Made by a program: the position numbers and the translations under genes. The notes under the pieces are model-generated. The model was not told the origin of the DNA. It saw nothing but the letters and a program-made list of their open reading frames with translations, and did not search any database. 64,000 nucleotides of DNA from Oryzibacter oryziterrae (lineage in GTDB: Bacteria; Pseudomonadota; Alphaproteobacteria; Rhizobiales; Pleomorphomonadaceae): the NCBI RefSeq assembly GCF_021864535.1, contig NZ_JAKJIC010000002.1:248001-312000 (forward strand). Reading direction: 5' to 3'. Positions 45,020-53,226 of the stretch are shown one piece after another. Numbering within the stretch: the stretch's first letter is position 1; every line of letters begins with the position of its first letter.

Positions 45020-45902
45020 CACTGAGCACAGAGTGACAACGCCATTTCTCAAGTCTGTTCAGAGGCGTCTCAACAACGCAAGTGAGGTCCCCTCTGTTGA
45101 GAAACTATTCCGGCACCTGCATTGGACAGACGTAACTCTATGTCTCGCAACAAGACCGCTGGTGGAGGATTTGCCCGACCTGGCGGACCGCTTCCGCGGG
45201 GCCCTTGGTCGCGCATTGGAGCGCCTGTCCCCACAGACCGATGACGCTTGGCAACTGCTGTTCGGCTCCCAGCTTCCACTTGTTAACGGAGCTATAGTGC
45301 GCCCCTATGCGATCCGGGCCCATCGCGAAAAAGGACAGATAATTTGCCTCGTCCGCTTGTTTGGCTTTGCGGATTGCTGGACAGATGAGGTCTCCCACGC
45401 CCTGGTGGAGGCAGCACAAACTGGAATTGCGTTGAGGATGCACGGCATGCATCGTGTTCCCCTACCGGTGTTGTCCGTGAAGCGGGCGTTGAGTTACTGG
45501 CAGGAGCCGAAAACAACAGCACGCGTAATTGACGTTCGATTTGCGACGCCGCTCATCATCCGTCACAAGGCGAGGGTCTCGGGTGTTCTCGATAGCCTTT
45601 ACGTTGCTTGTGTAAGACGTGTTGCAGGTATTGCCCGTTGGTGTGATGTTGCGCCCGACACCGCACTTCAGAAAGTCATGATGGAACAAGCGTGGCGCAC
45701 TGAGGATGTTGACCTGCATCCCGTGGGCTGGACGAGGCATTCCTCAACTCACCCACAAGGGCGTGCAACGACGGGGCTGATAGGGAGAGCGAGAATCTCC
45801 AAGCTCAATGCGACGAACATTTCCATTTTAAGAGCCAGCGAAATCTTCCACGCAGGTGGCGGAGCAACGTCTGGGAATGGCGAGATGATTGCTTCATTTT
45901 GA
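45000..45902 (+). CDS. cas6: CRISPR RNA endonuclease Cas6
   Basis: About 300 residues of the Cas6 RAMP family (PF10040-like): RFATPLIIRHKARV opens the C-terminal RAMP domain, GWTRHSSTHPQGRATTGLIG and the glycine-rich end EIFHAGGGATSGNGEM match the RNA-binding loop. It matures the pre-crRNA of both arrays, since both repeats end in the same TTAGCAAC. ATG 45000 overlaps cas2; GTG 45033 is an alternative start. Confidence 0.85.
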   Translation: MNSTCFDTEHRVTTPFLKSVQRRLNNASEVPSVEKLFRHLHWTDVTLCLATRPLVEDLPDLADRFRGALGRALERLSPQTDDAWQLLFGSQLPLVNGAIVRPYAIRAHREKGQIICLVRLFGFADCWTDEVSHALVEAAQTGIALRMHGMHRVPLPVLSVKRALSYWQEPKTTARVIDVRFATPLIIRHKARVSGVLDSLYVACVRRVAGIARWCDVAPDTALQKVMMEQAWRTEDVDLHPVGWTRHSSTHPQGRATTGLIGRARISKLNATNISILRASEIFHAGGGATSGNGEMIASF

Positions 45903-46236
45903 GAATCGGCTGGATGTCCGTCTTCGGATTAGGCCGACATGGCCTATCGGTTGGGGGCAAGTGAAGAGTTCACGCCATGTGGGTTCTCAACGGTTCAGAA
46001 AATTGGGTTGATCGGACTGCCCACTCGGCGGCGTTATCGGCCTCGGAACTCAAGTTCCAAAATTTGCAAACTCCAAGAGGCAGGTCGAACCACTCCAGTG
46101 CGCCGGAGCGATTCAGCTGCATTACCGCAGTCGCGCGCCTTCGACGCCGTCTCGCCGGCCGGAACACCTATCCGCTAATCTTTGCGACTCCGCAGCCTCT
46201 GCTGCGGAGCCCGCCATTCTTCTTGAGCCGCTCCGC
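45903..46236. other. 330 bp spacer after cas6, with GGAACT palindrome
   Basis: No gene seen. It contains GGAACTCAAGTTCCAAAA at 46045-46062, the reverse complement of a stretch in the palindrome at 52822-52843. It marks the edge between the CRISPR locus and the next accessory block. Confidence 0.5.
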
Positions 46237-48307
46237 TCAAGTGAGCAATAAAGTCGCAATGGGCTCGGTGCTGCTCTTCTCTCCAACCACAGCGTCCGCC
46301 ATCACCTCGGCGATCCTCTCGCCTGTGACCGATGCCTCGCGCTCGAGCTCCTCGGCCAGCGCGTGGATCACCTCTCTCCGCACTTCCAGGATCGCCTTGG
46401 CCGCTGCGTAGCGCTCAGCCAGCCTGTGCTCAACCCGGCCCAGCAGATCGGGTGTCTTGGCGATGAGCATGAGCAGATCCTCGTCACTTCGCCCCCCCAA
46501 GTGGATTGGTGCAGCGCCAAACCCGAGCTGAGCTTCGATGCGGGCGGCGAGAGTCGTGGCGCGGTAAAGGTCCGAGCCAGGACCACCTGCTGCACCGTCG
46601 GAACGAGTGCCCAACATCACCTCTTCGGCGGCCTGGCCCGCAAGGGAGGATCGTGAGTTCTATGCTGTGATCGACCTCTGTGCGGAGCGCCTGTACGTCC
46701 TTCCAGACCCGCATCCCGCCACCTGTCACTACTCCAGTTCCGGGGGCATCGATCACGAGATCTCGCTCGATCCAGATGCCTTCGACTCGCCGCCCGCCGA
46801 GTACAGTCGCGACAACGGCGTGGCCGACTTCGTGGATCGCCATGCGCCGGAGTTCGTCGGAACACGGCTTGTGCAGCGGCGGCCGCTCAGCCTCAAGATC
46901 GGTCAGTTGCAGGGGCTGTCCAGCCTTGCGGGCACGCCGCCGACCGCCGCGGACGAGGCGTTCAAGGTCGGCCCCGGACAAATCATGTGTCCGGCGTATG
47001 ATGTTCGAGAGATCTGCGTCATCGAGGTTTCCATTGAGATGCAGGCGCAGGATTGCAAGCCGTGCCGCGGCGTCGGGGAGGGGGATCTCGATCATGCGAT
47101 CTATGCGGCCCGAGCGGAGGACCGCGGGATCGATCAGATGCGGATGATTGCAAGCGCCGACGACGACCAGTCCGTCGCGGCCTTCGACGCCGTCGAGACA
47201 TTCGAGCAGTGCATTGACCACCTCGGTCTGGTAGCCCTTGCTGTCGCCCGAGAATGTGGTCCGGTCGCCAACGCTGTCGAGCTCGTCGATGAAGAGGATG
47301 GACGGCACTTTGTCGAGGGCTTCATCAACAGTCCGCCGCATAGCCGCGAGCATGTCGCCGAGGTGCCCCGCCACTTGCCAACGCGCGAAGGAGCCGACGA
47401 CCAGCGGCACGCCGCATGTGGTTGCCAGTGCTCTCGCGAAGGTGGTCTTGCCGGTGCCGGGCTTGCCATGCAGCAGCAGACCTCGGTCGACGTCGCGCCA
47501 CGGCAGACGCCCGGCCGTCCAATCGGCAAGGTCTCGGGCAAGGTCCTGCCCCCATTCGCTCGCCGCCCCCATGCCGGGAAGACTGGCAAGAGTCACGGGG
47601 CAGCTCACTGCCATCTTCTGCCGCCCTTCGATTGACGCCACAAGTCGACGCAGCCGACGCTCGATCTGACCGCGATCAGACCCGTTCCGCAGTACCTGGC
47701 AGAGCTCGGCAAAGCGCAGCGACGCAAGGGCGGTGATCGCGGAAGGATCGAGCGATAGCCGCAGGCGATGGCGGATCAGGCCGTCAAGCTGGGCAGCCGT
47801 TGGCGCTTCGACGGTGATGCGCCTGTCGATCATGTGCAGGACATCTTGCGGGATTGGGGTGTCGCGCTCGAAGGTGACGAACACGCGGCGATGGGCGCGC
47901 ATGTCCGAGAGAATTTCTCGATGAAGAGGACTTGTCCCCGATCTCCGCCGACTGGGACGCGTCGCCCCGGCTTCGATAATTTCTGTGGCTGCAATCGGCT
48001 CCTTTCTAGAGCTTCGGGCAATGCCTGCGCCGATGCGCCGGAGCTCGGGGACTACGTCCGAGGAAGCGAGGCCTTCCGGTAGTTCAAGTGCAATCACCAT
48101 CGGCAGGTCGGCCCAAAGCTCGGCGATGGGGCGAAGCGCTCGCCGAAGCATGGCATGAACGAGCGCATCGGGGAGTGTGCCATTGCGCGACGGGGCAAAG
48201 CGCTTTTCCGCCCGCCGCTGGGTGCGGTGGAACTTGCGCTGGGCCTTTGACAGGCGATGTCCAGGAAGGGCTGCCGAACGCGTGGAGCGGTCGAGAGTGA
48301 GGGCCAT
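46237..48307 (-). pseudogene. AAA+ ATPase/M41 metalloprotease-like gene with a frameshift
   Basis: The 5' frame (48307 down to 46484) encodes an FtsH-like AAA+ module: LLLHGKPGTGKTTFARALA (Walker A), SILFIDELDSVGDRT (Walker B), CNHPHLIDPAVLRSGRIDR (arginine region), then the zinc motif HEVGH. Where the protease should read LLAGQAAEEVMLG the frame becomes arginine-rich nonsense; the expected sequence continues in another frame (46237-46620: GSDLYRATTLAARIEAQLGFG). One extra G in the run at 46644-46646 explains this. No membrane helices are seen, so it was not classical FtsH. It is either a pseudogene, a sequencing error or a programmed shift. Ribosome site AAAGGA supports the start. Confidence 0.8.
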
Positions 48308-48327
48308 GATGGATTTTCCTTTCTTGT

Positions 48328-48672
48328 TCAAGCCTGCGGGCGGGGTGCGTTAGCCTGACGGCCAAGGCGGTAAAAACGTGACTGGGTGCGCGCCCAACCC
48401 TCGCGAAGCGCGAGGAGATGCAGCTGCGACGTTGTGATGAGGCGTCCGTTGCCCTTCAGTGTCGGATGCCCGGTGACCGCGCCGGTGAGGACTGGCGCCA
48501 CCGCCAGTTCGATGGTGAAATGATCCAAGAGCGGGGCATCGGCGAGGTCGGCATCGGTGGGGAACGCGCCGCCAGCGACCCGCGTGAAGTCGTGGGCGAG
48601 GGCGTGCAAGCTGCCCGCGGCATTGGTGAGTTCGTCGATTGGTATAGGCTTGTCGAGATCGAAGATGAGCAT
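48328..48672 (-). CDS. Hypothetical protein, DUF6634-like
   Basis: 114 residues, starting MLIFDLDKPIPIDELTNAAG and containing HFTIELAVAPVLTGAVTGHP and WARTQSRFYRLGR. The pattern resembles DUF6634 proteins of rhizobial accessory regions (recalled, not searched). Function unknown. Just upstream of the AAA+/M41 gene, same strand, 20 bp apart, so probably co-transcribed. A start at 48717 would add an unlikely leader. Confidence 0.6.
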   Translation of the reverse strand: MLIFDLDKPIPIDELTNAAGSLHALAHDFTRVAGGAFPTDADLADAPLLDHFTIELAVAPVLTGAVTGHPTLKGNGRLITTSQLHLLALREGWARTQSRFYRLGRQANAPRPQA

Positions 48673-48959
48673 GAATGGGCTCCAAAGATTGAGGATGAAG
48701 CAAGGGGGAGGTGGCACTCAGGCGGGCTGTGCGTTGCCTGGAAGTTGGCAGGGAATGGCGCTTGTCGACATGGCTCCGCCATGGCTGCCGAACTGTTGTT
48801 GGGCAGGCTGGCGAAGGCGTCGGAGAGAGGGAGTGCCGGACGATGAGGGGCGCAGGAGCCACTCACATTTCATCGATCAGCTTTTGCCTCTCGACGCACG
48901 GAGTGAGCCGCCTTTGCATGGCTTTCCAACAGCAAGGCTCAGCGCCTTGCGGTGAGCGA

Positions 48960-49916
48960 TCAAGCGCCAACAGCGCTCATCCTGCGGCCTTGGGTTCGCA
49001 ACGGCAGAGGCGCCAAGCACTGGGCCAGGGACGGTAACGATGGTGCCGGAGCCCGCAACGGCACAACTTGGCCTTGCTCGCGTTTTCGACCGGGCGATGG
49101 TGGCGGGGCATTTTCCGATGTTGCCGCTGTGGACTTCATCAGCGTCACCAGATGCTCCTGCACCCTTTGAGAAACCGCGTCCGCCATCCGCTCGGTCATC
49201 GCGTCGACAAAGCCGACGATCGGCGTGCCGAAGAACGCGTCGAGATCGACACCTTCAATGACCTGACCAGCGATGATGCCGGATCGACCGTAGTAGTCGA
49301 TGACAATGACTTCAACAGAGCTGACCGTCCGACCCGCGCTGGTGAGCATGCCCCGCAGGATCATCCCTGCTGCGCGCAGATCAAGCCGATCCTGTCGCGC
49401 AGCAGATCCACCTTGCGCCCCACCGCCGCGCTTGACCGATGCCGCTATCAGCCTACCGGTTTCGGGGTAATAGCTGACGATGTCGATCAACGCCGTCTTC
49501 ACGACCGCGCTGCCGACCGGAAGGGTAAGCACGCGTGTTTTTTCCGGGCCATTTGCAGCACACAGGTCGAGTGCGGCTTGCGAGATAGGGACCGCGACCT
49601 GCACCATGACTTCCGCATTCCCGCTGAGTTCAATGGCCGTTGCGATGGCGTTCTCGATGAGCAAACCGTGCCGCCGCAACACGCTGTCGAGTGGGCCACG
49701 AATGGCGGCGATAGCTTCGGGTATCAGTGGATCAGGTGTGTAGCTGCGGGCAAAGGCTTCCGCTACAGCCGCGTCTGCAGCCTCAGCCAAGGCGGCTGGC
49801 AGTTCGATGCGCGGGCCGGACTGAGCCCGAGCGACTGGAGCGTATGCAAACCTTCGCCTTGAAGAGCGAGATCCAGGCTTGCGCTTGATTTTGGGGTAGG
49901 TGAGTGTAGTGTGCAT
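48960..49916 (-). CDS. Hypothetical protein
   Basis: 318 residues, no family recognised. Basic N-terminus (KIKRKPGSRSSRRRFAYAP), an internal alternating helix/strand region (VLTLPVGSAVVKTALIDIVSYY, VSSVEVIVIDYYGRSGIIAG), and a proline/serine-rich tail. AAGGAG lies upstream of ATG 49916; a longer frame to 49955 is less likely. Divergent from the XRE regulator. Confidence 0.6.
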   Translation of the reverse strand: MHTTLTYPKIKRKPGSRSSRRRFAYAPVARAQSGPRIELPAALAEAADAAVAEAFARSYTPDPLIPEAIAAIRGPLDSVLRRHGLLIENAIATAIELSGNAEVMVQVAVPISQAALDLCAANGPEKTRVLTLPVGSAVVKTALIDIVSYYPETGRLIAASVKRGGGAQGGSAARQDRLDLRAAGMILRGMLTSAGRTVSSVEVIVIDYYGRSGIIAGQVIEGVDLDAFFGTPIVGFVDAMTERMADAVSQRVQEHLVTLMKSTAATSENAPPPSPGRKREQGQVVPLRAPAPSLPSLAQCLAPLPLRTQGRRMSAVGA

Positions 49917-49995
49917 TGATGATGTCTCCTTGCGTCGTTTATGATGAGGCAACATTGCATCAAAATAACCTCATTGGCTAGAAGAATCCCAAGTT

Positions 49996-50235
49996 ATGGT
50001 TAACGCAAGACAAATTCGTGCCGCCCGCGCCTGGCTTGGCTGGAGCCAACAGGAGCTTGCCGACAGGTCCACCGTCGCCAAACGGACAATCGCGGAGTTC
50101 GAGCTTGGCAATCGCGTGCCTTACGATCGTACCCTCCGCGATCTGCGTGAGGCTTTGGAGCGCGAAGGCATCGTCTTTCATTTTGAAGGCATGGCTGGGA
50201 TTGGGATTTCCGGCCCGTCAGAACCGCTCAGTTGA
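49996..50235 (+). CDS. XRE-family helix-turn-helix regulator
   Basis: 79 residues. A single HTH (ARAWLGWSQQELADRSTVAKRT, IAEFELGNRVPYDRTLRDLREALE) of the Cro/CI kind, followed by GIVFHFEGMAGIGISGP, a tail common in rhizobial XRE proteins. Likely controls one of the adjacent accessory genes; divergent from the hypothetical at 48960-49916, with about 80 bp between starts. Confidence 0.85.
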   Translation: MVNARQIRAARAWLGWSQQELADRSTVAKRTIAEFELGNRVPYDRTLRDLREALEREGIVFHFEGMAGIGISGPSEPLS

Positions 50236-50357
50236 GAGCGACAGACGCCGGACGCATTCAAGAAGGGCGGCTGCTTGCTGCGGTGGGCGAGGGCCGTTGA
50301 TTGCAGACGCCTCTCCTGCACGTTGACTTAAATTCCCGGCAACCCAACTCATATTCC

Positions 50358-50380
50358 CTGCAATGCGGCCCACATTGCAG
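50358..50380. repeat. Inverted repeat in the iteron region
   Basis: CTGCAATG (50358-50365) and CATTGCAG (50373-50380), 8-bp perfect arms, just left of the 21-bp repeats; a third CATTGCAG follows near 50430. Confidence 0.5.
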
Positions 50381-50480
50381 GTAAGGCTGCTCACCTTGCC
50401 TATACTTGGCTTTACCTTGCTGAGACATCATTGCAGGTTTCGGGCACGTCGAGGTACGTTGACTCGAGTTGCGTGCCGCC

Positions 50481-50743
50481 GATTCAAAAGTCGAAGCGGC
50501 TGATTCAAAGATGCGCGCGAGCGATTCAGAGTTCGATGCCAGTGATTCAATACTTGAGATCTGCGATCCAGTCGCAATCGGCGTTACGAGTAGGATCGGA
50601 TGCGACGCATCTCGCTTCAGGTCGAGTTGCGTAGACCTGATTCAGATCTCTGAACCAGCGATTCAAAGCTCGATGTTTTCGATTCAGAAGTCGAAGCGCC
50701 TGGTTCACATTTCGATGCGTGCGATTCAATCGTTAACGCCTTG
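50481..50743. repeat. Two clusters of five 21-bp iteron-like repeats
   Basis: Units begin GATTCA (or GATCCA/GGTTCA) at 50481, 50502, 50523, 50544, 50565 and again at 50639, 50660, 50681, 50702, 50723, spaced exactly 21 bp (two helix turns). A loose consensus is GATTCA, A-rich pair, then TCGATGC in many units. The clusters are 74 bp apart. Compatible with binding sites for a replication or partition protein, or a minisatellite; the adjacent gene at 50957 is unknown. Confidence 0.75.
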
Positions 50744-50956
50744 GCCGTCCCGGGGCGCTGATGAATGGCTGAATACTGACATTTTTCGGTGAATTCGATA
50801 AAATCAAATATAATTTAGTCTAAAATACTCAATGCCTTTGACATCCTTTGCAAAGCATAAACGAGGATGGTGAATAGCAAAAATTCAAAATAACGTTCAT
50901 ATTAACTTTCATCATCTGTCTGATTTGGAAAGATGATGCGATTAGATGAGGTAAAA

Positions 50957-52216
50957 ATGGTTGATTTACGTGATTTTCCGAAGGACGATTCATTCGATTT
51001 TCGGAGTGAGCTTTCGACGGGCCTGGCTGGCGCCAGACTGGAGACACTGGCGAAGGATGGGGGTGGGCGCCGAAAGACCGGGCAGGTAAGCGATCCTGCT
51101 GGCGTTGGGGACGTGACTCTTTCCGCGACAGCGAGCAAGCGCGAGAGCGTTGCGGCAGAGGCAGCTGGGTCAGCACTGGAGGCAGGTCCCGTTCGCAAGC
51201 CCGATCCAGCCGCTGTCGACGATTGCATCTCAAAACTCGTGATGCTCGACGGACGCGATCTGCGTACGGATGTAGAACGCGGACGTGTTCTTATGACGCT
51301 GGAGACATCATGCGAAGATGGCGCCGAGTTCGCGGAGGTCGTCAAACGTCGAGCGCGCATGACGGATCGGCAGGCCCGCAACCTGATGGGCGTTTCCGAG
51401 CGTTTCGGGGCCGAGGTGGACCGGTGGGCTGCAATCGGCGTAACGTCGACACATCTGCGGCATCTGGTCAAGAAATCCGCGGAATTCATCGAAGAATGCT
51501 ACGCGGATTTCGTCAAAAATGGCATTCCGACGACGGCTGATTTTGCGCTGAAGGTTAAGGGTGCGACGGAAGAGAAGACGGGTTCTCCGGTCAGTCTTCG
51601 TCGGGAGCGCGTCGCTTTTCTGAAGGCCCTCGCGCGCCAGGCAGCGGAAGACAATCTTGCTGCATTCCTGCCGCCGCTGGAGAAGCTGGCGGAGGTCCTG
51701 GTTGCGGGGCTCAAGAAAAATCGTGACGGTAGCGTCAGTGTTCGCAAAGCCGAGCTTGCGAAAGCTGCTGCCATGCCTGCGCGGACGGCGTGCCGGATTT
51801 TGGAAGGCTTTCTGACACATCTGGTGCCGCAGCAGGGCTTCAATGGCCTTCAGTTTTTCGATCGCGTAACGGTGCCTTCGGCAGAGCTTCAGGCGCTGCG
51901 TATCGTACTCTTGCAGTTATCGAGCATTGAGATGTGGCCAAAGCACATCGGTGGTGAATGGATTGCGGACACAGTCTTGCCGATGGTTCAGTGGGCCATC
52001 GGGGGGGAGTCCGAAGTTGCGCCGCCAGTGGATGCCATTCTCATCGATGCCGCTCGTGCGCCGCTGCTTAACCGAACAATGCCGCAAGATGCGGTGGTGC
52101 AGCGCCTGGCCCAGGCGGGCGCTCACAGTGCGCCAACGGATGGCGCGTCAGTGGCGGACAACGACGACGACGCCGACGCTGATGAGCACGACGCCGCCGA
52201 GCCAGCGGCCGCTTGA
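50957..52216 (+). CDS. Hypothetical protein downstream of the iterons
   Basis: 419 residues, no family recognised. It starts MVDLRDFPKDDSFDF with GAGG six bases upstream (start at 50933 is possible). Mostly helical in the middle (RARMTDRQARNLMGVSERFG, VSLRRERVAFLKALARQ), with DNA-binding-like HTH candidate KAELAKAAAMPARTACRILEG, and an acidic, alanine-rich C-terminal tail (DNDDDADADEHDAAEPAAA). Position next to iterons makes an initiator or partition role conceivable but unproven. Confidence 0.6.
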   Translation: MVDLRDFPKDDSFDFRSELSTGLAGARLETLAKDGGGRRKTGQVSDPAGVGDVTLSATASKRESVAAEAAGSALEAGPVRKPDPAAVDDCISKLVMLDGRDLRTDVERGRVLMTLETSCEDGAEFAEVVKRRARMTDRQARNLMGVSERFGAEVDRWAAIGVTSTHLRHLVKKSAEFIEECYADFVKNGIPTTADFALKVKGATEEKTGSPVSLRRERVAFLKALARQAAEDNLAAFLPPLEKLAEVLVAGLKKNRDGSVSVRKAELAKAAAMPARTACRILEGFLTHLVPQQGFNGLQFFDRVTVPSAELQALRIVLLQLSSIEMWPKHIGGEWIADTVLPMVQWAIGGESEVAPPVDAILIDAARAPLLNRTMPQDAVVQRLAQAGAHSAPTDGASVADNDDDADADEHDAAEPAAA

Positions 52217-52288
52217 TCTCAAGGCACTGACATAACGGTGCCAGCCCGCCAAGGCTGGCACCATTTCCTAGGACGCCAGGAATACGAA

Positions 52289-52633
52289 ATGAAGAGAGCT
52301 ACCCAAAAATCGACGGATGCTAACAAGCAACGGGCATACCGCAAGCGTCAAAAGGAAAGCGGCGTCCCAACGGCCAACGTGGTCGCTATGGCCACCTTCC
52401 GGTTTATAATGTCGGACACATCTCCTCGCAAAAAGAAGCTTCGCGACCGAATTGCTGATCAAGTCAACGACTACCTTATCCGCCGACATCCAGAACTGAC
52501 TTCACGCGGCGTCGAATATCGCTTTTACGAAATGATCGAAGAAGCCAACCGCATCCGTGCTCTCGGCTGGTTTGATTCCGATATGGGTAACGGCGATACC
52601 GAACTCAGTAACGGCGATACCGATGAAAGTTAA
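52289..52633 (+). CDS. Hypothetical protein
   Basis: 114 residues, starting MKRATQKSTDANKQRAYRKR, strongly basic at the N-terminus, with helical KKKLRDRIADQVNDYLIRRHPEL. The end contains a duplicated GNGDTEL/SNGDTDE. 72 bp after the preceding gene, in the same direction. No family recognised; small DNA-binding protein possible. Confidence 0.55.
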   Translation: MKRATQKSTDANKQRAYRKRQKESGVPTANVVAMATFRFIMSDTSPRKKKLRDRIADQVNDYLIRRHPELTSRGVEYRFYEMIEEANRIRALGWFDSDMGNGDTELSNGDTDES

Positions 52634-53226
52634 GCTAGTCCCCCCGTTACTCCCTGAAACGCCGTTACGGATTGAATCGGATGTATGGAGCTTTTTTGGA
52701 GAGGCGTGGACAGTCGGATCGTCGAGAACCGATCGGCAGCCAAGTGATTGCGGGTGGGGGGTGCCAAGTGGCTAACTAGGCAGGGTCTTTGCGTCTTGGC
52801 AAGATGTATAGTGTTCTCAAGTTTTGGAACTTGAGTTCCAAAACCTTGTGGCGGATGCATCCAGTCCCTTGTTAGGAAAGTGAGAACACACTTCTAAGAT
52901 CGCAGAGGGCAGTGCGAGAAACTGGTGAGTTGGCGGTATCGTCAGTGGAGCGCGATCGCCGCCTTTGCATGCAGTGACGAGCCGGACTTGAAGCGAATAG
53001 TCCCAATGAGTAAGTACTACACCACGTTCTGAAAGCAATTTAAGATTGAGTATATACTTTAGGTTGTATGTCGGGTATTGTCGTCGGTTCCGACCTCAAG
53101 GAATTTGATCAAATTTTTCATTCAACCACAGCCATGTTTGTTTGCAGCGGAAAAAATCTGTCTTATTAAGGTTGCCACAATTGTGGGTGGCCGAATGCGC
53201 TGTGTCATGGAGCCATAGCTGCAGGG
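52634..53226. other. 590 bp promoter-like spacer before zorA, with palindrome
   Basis: No convincing gene. Contains the perfect 10-bp-arm palindrome TTTTGGAACT-TG-AGTTCCAAAA at 52822-52843, overlapping another inverted repeat CTCAAG/CTTGAG. The right part (about 53040-53200) is AT-rich and should carry the zor promoter. Confidence 0.55.

Noticed and set aside
50469-50792. Small protein with heptad repeats coded across the iterons
   Set aside because: Two plus-strand frames and one minus-strand frame are equally open, no ribosome site is visible, and the repeat phase is disrupted between clusters.
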